From the NCBI GenBank assembly GCA_963575645.1, contig OY754469.1, forward strand, positions 46,272,753 through 46,336,752: a stretch of 64,000 bases of DNA, read 5' to 3'. The notes under the pieces were generated by a model. It saw nothing but the letters and a program-made list of their open reading frames with translations. It had not been told where the DNA came from and made no database searches. The stretch comes from Xanthostigma xanthostigma. Lineage: Eukaryota; Arthropoda; Insecta; Raphidioptera; Raphidiidae. Shown here piece after piece: positions 32,231 to 44,329 of this stretch. Made by a program: the position numbers and the translations under genes. Numbering within the stretch: the stretch's first letter is position 1; the number at the start of each line of letters is the position of its first letter.

Positions 32231-33289
32231 TAGTATACACGACAAAGGCCGAAAGTGTGATATTTTTGCACTGCGCGCCATAATGTCCGAGTACATCATG
32301 GCGGGCAGGGCAAGAATATCAAACTTTCGGTTCTTGTGGTGTACTAGCAGCGCTACGTGACTATGCAAATTAAATTTGTACTTTTGCACATACCGCCAAA
32401 CTAGCGGTATGTGCTTTATTATCGCTTTGTGCATCAGAGCTGACTTTCGTTCATATAAGAAGTTATATCTAAGTTAATTTCACACGAAATTCATTCAAAT
32501 TGAAGCTTTTTGAAAAGAGGAGATTCTGATCTATAAAACAGAACCATTTTTAAATCAATTCGAGTTCAAAAATACTATTAAAATTGTAATTGAAAATTAC
32601 ACACAGCAGTTGTCGGTTGGTCTGTACGTATGTACGTCAGGACTCTACAGATTGCAATTTTGGTCGGATTGCCTTGGGTTATATTTTTTCTGTTCTACGT
32701 ACAGCTAAAAATAAATGAATATCGTCGAGAATCAACATTTCAACGATTTATATTAATAACCGCGTTTAACAGTCGTTATTTTGAAACTTAAAAAAATAAA
32801 AATTGTCGTGAAAGTAATTGAAAGTTAAAAGTGTTCACGGTGACTCGATTAGGTAAATGGTTTATTTTTTTACATTATGTTTGTAAAACCAACACTTTAC
32901 ATCAAAAAGGTGACTTAATAATATGTAGCAAAGCGTTAAAAATATTTACACCGGACTTAAAAGGCAAAGGACATAAACAAGTGAAGCGTACAGTAACACC
33001 TTTAAAAGGTTGTAATTTTATATGAAGCCGGTAGGATTAGTAGCTTTAAAAAATGTGAATTTAAATACGGTAACAAAACGGCAGTTGTAAATAAGTAGGG
33101 ATGTGCGAGAATATTTTTAACAAAATTAAGTATCGATCGAGCAGTAGGTCCCTCTTCTGAAAAGGACAGCTTCGAAACTTTGCAATGGTACTGATAAAAC
33201 TATGGTAACAGCACCGGTGCCATCGCAAAGTTATGTACCTGTTCATTCAGAACCCAACACGAAATATTTTAAAAGTTAAAACCTTTCGT
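32231..33289. other. Mostly unassigned; lone hAT-like end
   Basis: TAGGGATGTGCGAG at 33099 resembles a hAT terminus but no partner is seen before the TTAA element at 33290. The remainder is unique AT-rich sequence. Confidence 0.3.
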
Positions 33290-34054
33290 TTAAGGAGGTT
33301 GAGCCGTTTTACCAAGATAATGAAAAAAATCTGAAATAAAGTTTTTTTAATAGATTTTTTTTATGACAAAATTTTCTGTAAAAAATCCAAAATCATTAGG
33401 AGATCTATAAAGTTAAAAATTAAAAAAAACTTTAACATGCAGTCTTATGGCAAATATGTCAACCTAGCATGCAAACGGTACTTTTAATTTTTTTGCAAAT
33501 AACCAAATGTCAGCAGTTCCGAAAACTAACTATGTAAAGCATCGATGTCTAACGCATATTTTAATATTTTTTCCAATTTCATTAGGAGACTTTTAATCAA
33601 TAAAAAAAAAATTATTAAACCTTAGCACTTTTCAATTATGGACTTTTATTTTTGACAATTTTAACAATTTTAACTGAATGTTCAACTTTTTAATGATTTA
33701 ATTTTAATTTCTATAACTTTTTTTTTTTTTAATTAAAGGTATAAAGGTGTTTCGACATTTCTATTACTTTTAATTTCTTTTGTTGATTATTTACTGCAAA
33801 AAATATGTAAAATACAGATATTTACATAAATTTATTTTTTCCATCCTAACTTTGTACAAACAATTCAAAAGTTAGTCCATTAAGTAAAATACTGACATAA
33901 TTAATATTCAAAAAAATTATTTATTTATGCCTTTATGACAATAATTTATTAGTATCATCGACTTATAACCTTTTGTAAAATTTTATTATGGAAAAGTTCT
34001 CATTTAGAATTCGACTTACTTTTGATTGGGACTGTAACGCATCAACCTCCTTAA
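33290..34054. mobile_element. TTAA-target element, copy 2
   Basis: TTAA at 33290-33293 and 34051-34054 flanks a 757-bp unit with GGAGGTTGAGCCGTTTTACC and ...GTAACGCATCAACCTCC ends. It is the longest copy: about 33650-33765 holds internal expansions (TTTTTGACAATTTTAACAAT and a poly-T stretch). Confidence 0.82.
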
Positions 34055-34821
34055 ATGTTATTTCAACCTATTCGGTTATTAGGTGGGAATACCTACTTCG
34101 CGAATCAACTTTAGAAGCGGTTGGCGGGGGCGTCGACCCACCGGAACCCGCTAACCTAGCTTTCCATTTTTTCGTAGTTGGGTAACAAATTTGTTGCGAT
34201 GATAAAATTAATTTCGTTATTGTGAAATATTAAGTCATGGTGTTCGGTAATTTTGTAAAAAAATCAATAAATTATGCATAATCAATTCAGTAAAATGGTT
34301 GAAATCAGACAATAAATTGTATTAAAATCGTATCTTAAAGTAACAAATTATGTACGTGGTTAATAAACGATTGAATAAATCTAGCGGCAAATACATTACT
34401 TTTAAATCCAATCTCCACAAACGTTAATTAATATTTATTGTAAAACAATGGCCTGTTTCGTTATCCATATTAAACGTCAATTCGAGGAAACTTCACAGCG
34501 AATAAGTTTTATTAAATTTTACACTCAGGTGGATTGGCATAGACAAAAGGAAAGTCTGAAAACAAAGAAACTCTGAAATATTCGATTTGATGCATTTTCA
34601 TAACAGTTCCACTTCGCTTTTCAATTTTAAATCAAAGAAAGTTAACGGTATAAAGTGGAAATGAAAAAAAAAAATTAATTTCTGAAGCAAATTGATTAAC
34701 GTACTACCTATACAACGAGTCCCATTTTATACGTTCGTTTATCTCAGACTTTTGCAGGCGTGAGAGAAAAAGTTATTTAAAAGTGAGAACACTAGAGTGA
34801 AGTTGTCGTTTCTCCACATCT
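34055..34821. other. No recognisable feature
   Basis: A GC-rich spot at 34120-34160 (GGCGGGGGCGTCGACCCACC) has no further context. Confidence 0.35.
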
Positions 34822-35284
34822 GACAAGGTTCAAAAAATAGATTTTTTATAAACATTAAACGCTGACATTTGATTGTATCTTTATCATGATAAGTTATCAT
34901 TAACGCTTTATAGAATTTTTATCACTGATATCAACTATTGAAGAATATATTTTTCAGCTTTCTATTAGGTACAATTATTATTGATGATTGAAACCACGTA
35001 TAATTTATTTCCACACATTTTATTTACTTTAATGAATAAAAAAAATACAAAGAGGCATTACTAATATAAATAATTATATTTTTTTATATGTTATAAACAA
35101 TAAACAATATATCTCAATGCATTAAATTTCAGAACTCACATTTATTCCAGCAATAAAAATAAAAATCAATAGTTGATATCAGTGATAAAAATTCCATAAA
35201 GGGTTAATGATAACTTATCATGATAAAGACACAATCAAATGTCAGCGTTCATGTTTATAAAAAATCTATTTTTTGAACCTTGTC
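34822..35284. mobile_element. Foldback element, about 120-bp arms
   Basis: Left arm 34822-34942 (GACAAGGTTCAAAAAATAGA ... ATCACTGATATCAACTATTG) is inverted at 35167-35284 with few mismatches. The 220-bp spacer is AT-rich. Ends TGACAAGGTTC / GGACAAGGTTC. Long-arm, non-coding: a MITE or foldback transposon. Confidence 0.7.
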
Positions 35285-35469
35285 CGATTTCAGACATTGT
35301 CCGATGTGTTGTCGACATTGCCTGGATTCCGGACATCGACCGTAACATATATATTATATTAACTCCTTCGAATGCGATATAAGGACGGCCCGTTTCAAAT
35401 GGGACACCCAGTTTATAACGAGAATCTGTGTATCGTATTTAAGTACCAATGATTTTCTATATATTATAT

Positions 35470-35592
35470 ATATGTTACGGTAAATGTAAACTCTTGGGAA
35501 ATGTACACTTTTACCGTAAAATGTACACATTGTCCGGCACATTTTACGGTAAAAGTGTACATTCCCAAGAGTTTACATTTACCGTAACATAT
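35470..35592. mobile_element. Snapback with ATGTTACGG ends
   Basis: Arms of about 52 bp (ATGTTACGGTAAATGTAAAC ... TTTTACCGTAAAATGTACAC and inverse) around a short loop ATTGTCCGGC. It ends in the same ATGTTACGGT terminus as the 742-bp element at 41399. A further copy of the terminus (GACCGTAACATATATAT) lies at 35338-35354. Confidence 0.65.
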
Positions 35593-36120
35593 ACAATTGA
35601 TTGTGATTTTGACTTTTTATTACATAAAATATCACACTAGAATGTTGACAATTTTGAGGGGATTGTTTTAAATATAAATTCCAATTTACTATTATACAAA
35701 ATACAAATATATGGTACTTTGAATATTAACTTTTCCAAACAGATATGTACCTAAAGTTAAAACAAGTATTATTATTCAGGTCAAAATGTGCGTACTTTTT
35801 TCAGGATCCATGATTTTCATAAAAAAATTACCTTATGACGTTAAAAATTGGCGTTGATTGTTGTCAAAGTATTAAGAAAAAATTTGCTATTGTTCGTTTT
35901 CATGCTTGTCAGCATTGTTAATTATTAAAATTATACCGTTAATAATAAACGCGTGTCGGACGTTCTGAACAATAGAGGTACGTAATATAGAGGTAGAGAT
36001 GAAAGCTGAGATGAAATAATCCCCGCTGTCAGTCAGATACACGACAGGGTTCTCAACTTATCAACGTGATTTATTATTTTATTATTCCGGAAATCTATTG
36101 CCAACAATATAAAATCTATA
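35593..36120. other. No recognisable feature
   Basis: Unique AT-rich sequence. Confidence 0.35.
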
Positions 36121-36155
36121 ATACTAATATTATAAAGAGATAAAGTTTGTATAGT

Positions 36156-36717
36156 ACGCGCCACGTATCTAAAAGGTTCGGAAGTTAGTCCCAAACAGCG
36201 TCGCAAAGGCACATTGTAGAGTCGTTGATACTCCCACCACCTCCCAGCTACCTGCACGGAACGTGCGCTCGTCGGTGATTGGCCGTGATCGCTCGTTGCC
36301 TTTGTCGCTTTCCTGCTTTAAAGTACAGTCGAGTACGCTATTGTCAAGATGTTATTGCTATGTTAGTTTTGTTGAGTTGCGAGTTTGTAGTTTTTCAACA
36401 GACTGTACAAGCGCAAACCCGCATTCGCATCTAACTTCCGAGTATTCAAGAATCAAAGAATTAATGGTTTTAGAGAAAAACATACGTTGAAAGAATTCTA
36501 AAAAGTGACCCAAACATAACATTTTTAATAAACTTACTGAAACACGGAATGACGTCACGTCTATGTAAATCAAAGAGAATTTAAACACCCGAAGAAAAAT
36601 AATCACCTTGTCGCTTGAATTTTTGTTGCGATCATTCACTTCTGCATCATTTAGTTACTTGATTTGTTGTTTATTCATTCGCATCTAAGTTCCGAGTCTT
36701 TTAGATTCGTGGCGCGT
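36156..36717. mobile_element. ACGCGCCACG MITE, about 33-bp TIRs
   Basis: ACGCGCCACGTATCTAAAAG at the left faces the complement of ACGCGCCACGAATCTAAAAG at the right; TIR homology continues through GTTCGGAAGTTAG/ACTCGGAACTTAG. No clear TSD. A third element sits inside it. Confidence 0.65.
36422..36697. mobile_element. Insertion with 22-bp duplication
   Basis: CATTCGCATCTAACTTCCGA-GT (36422-36443) recurs at 36676-36697 with one mismatch, bracketing about 232 bp that begin ATTCAAGAATCAAAG. The insert is shared with 63422-63698. A 22-bp duplication is long for a DNA transposon and suggests retroposition. No A-tail seen. Confidence 0.6.
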
Positions 36718-36855
36718 ATTATAAGTTTGGACGTAGGATGTAATCTCCGAAATATTTAGAATGGATGGACATAGGCTGTATTTTATCGCGTTTAAATAAA
36801 ATCGCGTTTCGTGGAGACCAATTTTGCAACGTAAGTCGATGAAAAAACGGTGCAA

Positions 36856-37519
36856 AAAAATATATCGGGAAAGTCGCAATTGGAGTAACCGTTCCCGACT
36901 ATAAAATTAAACAACGTACAGAATGCATATTTTTAAATTAACTTCGTTGATACAAATTCTAATCAAATAACAAATCGCATCTCCAAATTAAGTGAAAAGT
37001 ACAGATCTATACGTACTGCTGGATCAACTAAACTATCACAATAGAACGTCAGTCAGTTGTTTTTTTTAAGCAAACAACTGACATCAAATGCATTTCAACG
37101 TACGATTTAGATGTGTGTTCCTCGATTCAGGCTATGCTGTAACTTTAAAATGACCACGTTCAGAATACTATTGCGTCTATATGAAAGAACACCGCACTAA
37201 CCTTATGGGATTTGGTTCTCGGTTAAATTGATCGAAAATGGTTTTATTTTATAGTTTAAAGGTCACTAAGAAAAAGATTAGATTTTTAGCTACAGATATG
37301 TAGGTGTTAGCCTGCATAAAATAATAATATCAAATTCAGAGTCAGCGCACTCGAAAACCAATTTCTAGAGCTTAGGATTTTTTAAGATTGTGAATTCAAT
37401 GTATATCCATATATTTAAAATCTCGCTAAACATATATGTAGCTAAAAATCTATTGGTTTTTACATAAGGTTTGTGCGGGGTCCTTTCAACAGACGTCTTT
37501 TTTTCTGCTTTTTTTAAGT
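36856..37519. other. No recognisable feature
   Basis: AT-rich unique sequence up to the next TTAA. Confidence 0.35.
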
Positions 37520-38230
37520 TTAAGGAGGTTGAGCCGTTTTACGAAGATAATGAAAAAAATCTGAAATAAAGTTTTTTTAATAGATTTTTTTATAACAAAA
37601 TTTTCTGTAAAAAAACAAAAAATCATTAGGAGATTTATAAAGTTAAAAATTAAAAAAAACTTTTACATGTAGTCTTATGGAGAATATGTCAACCTAGCAT
37701 GCAAACGGTACATTTTAATTTTTTGCAAATAACCAAATAATGTCAGCAGTTCCGAAAACTAACTATGTAAAGCATCTATGTCTTACGCATATTTTAATAT
37801 TTTTTCCAATTTAATTAGGAGACATTTAATCATTAAAAAAAATATTAAACCTTAGCACTTTTCGATTATGGACTTTAATTCTTAACAATTTTAACTGAAT
37901 TTTCCACTTTTTAATGATTTAATTTTAATTTTTATTACTTCTAATTTCTTTTTTTAATTATTTACTGCAAAAAATATGTAAAATACAGATATTTACATAA
38001 ATTTATTTTTTCTTACCTAACTTTGTACAAAAAATTCAAAAGTTAGTCCATTAACTAAAATACTGAAATAATTAATTAATATTTAAAAAAAATATTTATT
38101 TATGCCCTTTATGACAATAATTTATTAGTATCATCGACTTATAACCTTTTGTAAAAATTTAATATGGAAAAGTTCCCATTTAGAATTCGACTTACTTTTG
38201 ATTGGGACTGTAACGCATCAACCTCCTTAA
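37520..38230. mobile_element. TTAA-target element, copy 3
   Basis: TTAA at 37520-37523 and 38227-38230; 703 bp; ends as in copies 1 and 2. All three share orientation and internal text (CTAACTATGTAAAGCATC, GCAAAAAATATGTAAAATAC). Confidence 0.82.
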
Positions 38231-40144
38231 ATTTTATAAAATGACAAAACTCGAGCGAGCAGCGTACGGCAAATCTCTGGTTCTCCCTTCGTAAGATACA
38301 GGCTTGATGCAAGCGGAGAGAGATATAGAAAGTTTTTCTTTGAGCATCTCATTGAAAAACGCAATTTTAAATTTCTCTCGCCACTTTCAAATCTCAAAAT
38401 AGTTGACACGACCCTGACAAAGTTGATTCTATATATCTACCGAATTTCGACTTCTTTCGTCAAGTAGATCCGAAGAAAACAAGCTGTGACAGACGAACAG
38501 ACAGACAGGCACGAAAGCGAGCCTATAAGGGCTTCATTTTTTTCAGCGGATGCAAACCTAAAAATGGATCGATTGAAACGAACTTCACAATTTTTTAAAA
38601 CCGTAATCCAGTTGATTTAACTGGGATCAACTAACTTTCTTAATCCAATTAAACTATGCATTCGGTGTAAGGATAGGTATATGTGTTCTTGTGAATAGAA
38701 TGGGACATACTGGTGCACGAAGTGAGGTGAAGGGAGAGACGCGAGGAGAAGACGAGAATGGGACGACGATAAGCGGATGGGCGTCCGTTGTCCGTCGTCC
38801 ACCATCTCGTTCCCGCGCTGCGCCGCGTCATACTAGATGAGATACTGACTCGGAAATGGAAAGTGAAAGAGGAGAAACACACATACACCCGCGCAACTGC
38901 ATCACGTGTTTGTGATTGTGAGTATTTCAGAACAGGGATGAGATACTGAAGACATTTGCACGGTCCTCTTTGAGGCATCACGAATCTTATGCTGGGTTGC
39001 AGAATAGATTGTCAGAAAATCTAGCCTTAGATTGTGAACATAGTTCCATATGAAAAGTGATTGATCGATTGAAACGATATACATATAGGGTACACTGGAT
39101 GCGGATGTGCCAGAGTATGGTTGTGACAGTCGTCATATTAGCGAATTTGTAAGGAATAGCGTGAGGGAGCAAGGTAAGAGATGAGCGGCGTGCCCGTCTG
39201 AAGATTTTTAACAACATTGCTTCAGCCATCGCGCGGTATTAACGCTAGCAGAGGCCTACATTACTTTTCAATTGTCAAAAGTAAGTATGTTTATTCGATT
39301 TCTTTTAGTAATTTTTATTATATGTGTACAGATAGAGTAGTGTTCCATCCTTATCTCCCAGTGTCTGTATCACCATCCGCTGTATTACTAGTCGCACAGT
39401 CTGCAAATAGAATAGACTGTTCATCTCCCTCGCTCTCCTTTCTTTATTGTTATTCACGTCAGATATACTTCAATCAAATGGACAGACAGAAGAGGCGATT
39501 TGGCTGGACGAATGGACAGACCTGTCCGTGAATCAAGGATGGAATGGTCGCTTATAAATTAATTAAACTCTTCCACTTTATGCATGCAAATTGCAGGTGT
39601 TTTTTTATTTAATACTTTCCCGTTATGAAGCAGACACTCGAAGTTTTAAATATGTAAAATTACGCAATGGAAATGCTCAAATTCAACTATTAATTCAAAC
39701 CAAAAACACTAACACTTTCGTCTTCCTTGAGTTGATTGGGTTTTTAGAGTTATGTCTCGTTTTAACTCGGCCGTTTGGGTATTCAATCCTTTTGTTTGTT
39801 TCAAGATTACAGTAAAATACTTGGGTCAAATTTTCTAAAATTTGATATATATTGTTTTATTTCAATTTTGGTTATCGGCTGAAATAATATAAGTTGATAG
39901 AGTTTCCAACATCGAATTCCCCCTACCCTCTAATTGATACAGTAACACACGTCCATACATAAAACTGAGAGATGAAAACTTTTTTCGTGCACCCCATTCC
40001 ATGGGGTATCGTTGGATATGTCTTTAAAAATGCAATAAAAATTATTAAGAGACTTTTTTTCTTAGATGAATATTTCCTAAGATATAAGTTCATCATCATT
40101 AATAATTAATTATTAGCAGAAGTTTTGTTCCAAAAATATGTATT
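38231..40144. other. No gene recognised; LINE-tail words at 38430-38551
   Basis: 38430-38551 (TCTACCGAATTTCGACTTC, ACAGACGAACAGACAGACAG, GCGAGCCTATAAGGGCTTC) reads like an insect LINE 3' UTR. 38700-38880 and 39100-39220 are GC-richer with several overlapping short frames but no consistent exon signature. Confidence 0.35.
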
Positions 40145-40276
40145 GACGGAGATTTATTTGGTTGAGGAACAATTGAAAAATAAGCTTTACCAGAGTATCG
40201 AAACGTTGGCCACAAGCGATACTCCGGTAAAGCTTTTTTTCAATTGTTCCTCAACAAAATAAATCTCCCTCAATCA
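40145..40276. mobile_element. Foldback related to family v
   Basis: Arms TTGACGGAGATTTATTTGGT...TAAGCTTTACC (40144-40191) and inverse (40227-40276). The turn holds AGAGTATCGAAACGTTGGCC and CGATACTC. GAAACGTTGGCCAC matches family v at 53.3 kb; the CUGANGA box is missing. Confidence 0.5.
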
Positions 40277-40875
40277 TTAATAATATTTTCAAGGGTGGCT
40301 GACAACGGAAAGCGCCAACCTTTCATGTATTGGCACCTAAAAAGTCATATCTTAAAAAAAATGTTTTTCTTCTTTTATCATATCACTGAGGCTTTAGTGT
40401 CACCGTCTCTTGGACTATATATATTGACATAAGCAAAATGGAGATGCCAGTTTGCCATCTTAGCAAATCAACGAAATTGAAATTTCCAAACTTAAAAATA
40501 TGCTGAGTCTGCTGTCATTACATTAATTAAGAGTATATAAAAGCTATTTTCTCTTGTTAATTGCCAAGTTCGTTTCATTATAACTGATGAGATACACTTT
40601 TTATGATTAAATTGTATTAGAGATTTAAGTAATAAGTATAGAGTGTAGAAAATGACATTAGATTTTTTTCATCCTTGATGGAAATACTTTCATCCAATAC
40701 TATATAATGGCAGCGCAGAGTTGCGAAGAACGAGCGATTTATTGAAAAAGAATCGACATCTAAGAAAACTGAAAGGAATTTGTAGATTTATTATTCGCTG
40801 ATATAGTCTATGTAAGTGAAAAATGTGATGGTGCACTTCTACTATACTTATAAACGTTCAGGCATCTCTCTCACT
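40277..40875. other. No recognisable feature
   Basis: Unique AT-rich sequence. Confidence 0.35.
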
Positions 40876-40982
40876 TATACATATATATATAATATATATA
40901 TATAATATATATATAATATATATATAATATATATATAATATATATATAATATATATATAATATATATATAATATATATATCA
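40876..40982. repeat. AT minisatellite, about 13-bp unit
   Basis: About eight tandem copies of TATATATATAATA-type units. Each unit is self-complementary, so cruciform formation and length instability are expected. Confidence 0.8.
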
Positions 40983-41398
40983 CATATTATATGAATGAAT
41001 AAGATATGTTCCTCAAATGAAAATATTTCCACAATGAAGTACGATTTTACACAAGTACATAATAGGTGGGTGTATTACTCCTGTAGATACTACACCAGGA
41101 TGCTCCTTATAAAAAAAAAACTTCTTGACAATAATTGATGGATATTAGTGAAACGGGACCGTATATTAAGCATGATTATCGAATGCTGAGTTCTTTCATC
41201 AATCTTTTTCAGAGGTATATGTCGACAATTTTTATAAGCAGTTGACATTAAAAATGTATTATTTTTAGTGATTTACAATTCATCAGACATTATAATTGAG
41301 ATAATCAAAACTGTTATCTCATTCATAAAAGGCTATTTGGAAAGTTGATAAGTTCTAACGTTTCTAACCTCAAATTTTTCTAATAACGAAATAAATAT
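40983..41398. other. No recognisable feature
   Basis: Unique AT-rich sequence. Confidence 0.35.
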
Positions 41399-42144
41399 AT
41401 ATGTTACGGTCTATAGCCGAATTCGGTCAATGACGGAAATAAATGCGCAAAACTAGTTTTGATCAACGAATATTGCCCAAACTCGAAATCTTACATTTAA
41501 ACGGGTATTGGGTGTTATAAAATGAGCAAAACTAGTTTTGCGCACATTTAATTGAACAAAACTATTTCTGTCCATTTCTGAACGGACAATACTAGTATGG
41601 CATCCGAATCTTCTTTGCGTTTTTAAATTAACTTTTCCACATCAACGATACTTATTATATCACTGTGATTTATTCTTCTGTATTATTTTTTAATTCAGCT
41701 TTCAACTTGCTTTCTTAACATCACTTACTGTAGTAAGGTAATTATGTTTAGTCATAAAATTATGTTTCAGAAGCCTTCAATAGCCGAACTAGTTGAGACT
41801 CGAATTCACCTTGCATTTTTACTTAATTTTAATTACACTGAATATCCCAACATTATATTAATTATAACATTCAGGATAACAATTCAATAGGTAAACAAGA
41901 ACATAACCCTACTTTTATTCGGGTTCGGACGTTGATTGAATGAAACAAGCAGAACTTGTATTGTCCGTTCAGAAATAGACAGAACTAGTTTTGTCCAATT
42001 GAAAATGCGCAAAACTAGTATTGCTCTGCACTTTATAACACTCAATACCCGTTTAAATTTAAGATTTCGGGTTTCGTTGGTGAAAACTAGTTTTGCGCAA
42101 TTATTTCGGTCATTGACCGAATTCGGGTATAGACCGTAACATAT
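41399..42144. mobile_element. 742-bp TIR element, ATGTTACGGTCTATA
   Basis: Left ATGTTACGGTCTATAGCCGA..., right ...GGGTATAGACCGTAACAT, with near-perfect TIRs extending past 60 bp (GAATTCGGTCAATGAC, TTGCGCAAAACTAGTTTT). The word AACTAGTTTTG, itself palindromic at its core, is scattered through the element in both orientations. It sits in a (TA)n tract, so the TSD is probably TA. No ORF of note. Confidence 0.75.
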
Positions 42145-42969
42145 ATATATATATAAAACGAAATTACAGACAGACGTCCCGTTACATTTTTATTTATAGA
42201 TACGTAGTTGCAGTTACTCCGTGTAAACTATTAATTCTCAGTATTATCCGAAATTGCTGATCACAGTGTGCACCGGCCTTTATTTATTTTTTTCGTTTTT
42301 ACAACACGTTTAGTAAATAGGCTACATAAATTGGTTTCATAATTTGAAGTAATAGTTTTCACAGTCTAACTAACCTTCATTAAAAACGTAATAAAAAATA
42401 ATGAGATCCCAACAAAAAAAATTGTATAAAATCACGCAATTTTTTTTAACACAGGAGAGCTTTTCACGTTTCTATTCATGAGAATACTTCCACGAAAATT
42501 GTTTTTCTTCCAAGAATTTTACAATAAGTAATAACATTTTCTATAATAGTACAGACTTAACGATTTCTGTAGTTACGTAACTACAGCTGTTATAATCTTA
42601 AAGTACAGGTTGTATTTTTTAAAACTAATTTTAAACGAAAACATGTTTTTTTAGTACAGGAGTGTAGACAGAGCGTTAAGTTCGTTTCGCTTTGGTTGTT
42701 ATTGCACTATGGAGTGCAGTTATCTGAATAAGAACGTGAACCTATCTCCACTCAGTTATACTGCGTTCCCGAAATATTATAAACTATGTAATATGTCCCG
42801 GGCTGGGCTTGGGACAGCCGAATTCGCAATAGAGTCTAGAGATGCTGGTGGTTATAATTATATGGAAAACTCCCAGCTCCTAATATAAGAACTATTTAAT
42901 TAGATTTTTCAAAATAAAGAATAGTTAAGTACTTCTTACCAAAGAGAGTTTCTTTGGATCTACTGTCAA
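42145..42969. other. No recognisable feature
   Basis: AT-rich unique sequence; 42700-42850 slightly GC-richer. Confidence 0.35.
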
Positions 42970-43214
42970 TTCATATTTTCAATTAGAAAGATATTTATAA
43001 AAAATAATGAATAGTTGCTTCTTCCACAACAATTTTATTAGCGGATGTACATTTCGGGAGCTATGCTCTCATCTTCAGCAAACTAACTAAACTTTAGTGT
43101 TTGCTGAAGATGAGAGCATAGCTCCCGAAATGTACATCGGCTAATAAAACTGCTGTGGAAGAAGCAACCATTCTTTATTTTTTTTTAATATCTTTCCAAT
43201 TGAAAATATATGAA
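42970..43214. mobile_element. Penelope-like family iv snapback, copy 2
   Basis: Arms run from ATTCATATTTTCAATTAGAA to GCTCTCATCTTCAG and back, about 108 bp each, around AAACTAACTAAACTTTAGTG. CTGAAGAT-GAGAGC-ATA-GCTCCC-GAAATGTAC occurs on both strands (43047-43078 minus, 43104-43135 plus). Longer and better preserved than the 20.1-kb copy. Confidence 0.6.
43104..43135 (+). ncRNA. Hammerhead-ribozyme-like core, family iv
   Basis: CTGAAGA, T, GAGAGC-ATA-GCTCCC (five of six pairs), GAAATGTAC. GAAA is kept; the following C of other families is T here. The mirror copy lies at 43047-43078 on the minus strand. Confidence 0.4.
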
Positions 43215-43260
43215 GCGCCTGATGGCAGAAGAGCATTCTACCACTGAACCACCGTCGCTC
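43215..43260 (-). pseudogene. tRNA-Gly(GCC)-like 5' half
   Basis: Minus strand GAGCGACGGTGGTTCAGTGG then TAGAATGCTCTTCTGCCATC resembles the first two thirds of tRNA-Gly(GCC), with an intact A-box (TGGTTCAGTGG) and CTGCCA anticodon region. The T arm and acceptor 3' strand are absent. Either a tRNA pseudogene or a SINE head. Not functional. Confidence 0.6.
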
Positions 43261-44329
43261 TTAAAGAGTTGCTGCTTACAGTGCATTACTAAGAGCTATT
43301 ACTGTTTTTCTGTAAGCATTCTCAATTTCAAAGTATATTAAAGAATTCGACTTTGGCATTTTTGAAGGCATACCCCTTTAAACGAATGCGATTTCTGACG
43401 AAAACCGAAATCTTTCGGAATTTTGGCAAAATCATCATGCTTATATAGAAAAAAAAACACGCTGAATCCAACATTGTTTTAAAACGTCGTGTGTATTTAA
43501 CTATCCCCTTTACAATTAACGCCACTGACTTAGTGGCCCACGAGCCAGTACTAAAAAAAATAATTAACAAAATTTGACCCACTTCTCAAAAAGGTTTGCT
43601 GTCACTGCCCTAGAGGCTGCAGTGCTCCTGGTGCAAAAAAAAGATAAACTTGACAGTCGCTGATCTTAAAGAAAAGAAAAGTTGACAATTTTTCTTTAAA
43701 CAAGCCTTCATTAAAACGTGCTATAAGCAAAATGACCATAATAATGGTAGACAACACATAGAGAGCTTCTCGATTTCTGAATTCCATCGTTGGAGACATG
43801 AAAATATTGTATTGTCATCGGTACTTTTAAAGTTTCAAATTGATCACATAAGTGAAGGAGGTAAGTGAAAAGTTGGAATATGAGATTTTCTTGACTGAAA
43901 ATGTTTTAAACAAAAAAATGTGTTTTGGATCACTGTAGCCGTGCACCTATAGTTCACCATAAGGTCTGTTTGGGTGTGTGTACCTACGTTCAGTATAAGC
44001 ACCCGTCTTTTAATTACCAGCCTTTCATGACTTCTTCGCTGACTACCGCGTCGTGCCATGCTTTGCTACAGCCGCGCGCCACCGTTACCGTGAAATGAAA
44101 ACTTTTATTATTACGTTTTACACCGGGAAATGCAGCATTTTTCCGCGTTAATTAAATTTCACTTCCGTAATTTTGTATATAGTGTTGTCTTTAAGACAGG
44201 TATCTTACCTAGACGAGATGAATTTATCCTACGAAAATTAAATAATATTATTGTCTTTAAAATGGAAATATTGATATAATGAATTTTCTGCAGACAAGAA
44301 CTAATTAGTTTATTTGCCATAAGGCACTT
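43261..44329. other. No recognisable feature
   Basis: Unique sequence; several 60-85-codon frames lack family resemblance. Confidence 0.4.

Larger units (their letters stand above)
36121..36855 (+). mobile_element. CCGGACCGG-type repeat, interrupted
   Basis: Left part ATACTAATATTATAAAGAGA..., right part GGATGTAATCTCCGAAATAT ... ATTTTGCAACGTAAGTCGAT. The two halves are separated by the 562-bp MITE at 36156-36717, so the repeat was already there when the MITE arrived. Confidence 0.55.

Noticed and set aside
33099-33112. hAT element starting TAGGGATGTGCGAG
   Set aside because: No inverted partner or 8-bp duplication was found before the next transposon.
38617-39229. Overlapping minus frames (60-110 codons)
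   Set aside because: Several frames overlap in different phases with no domain; typical of a GC-richer non-coding patch.
40876-40982. CRISPR-like array
   Set aside because: Regular units but no spacers; a simple AT minisatellite in eukaryotic DNA.
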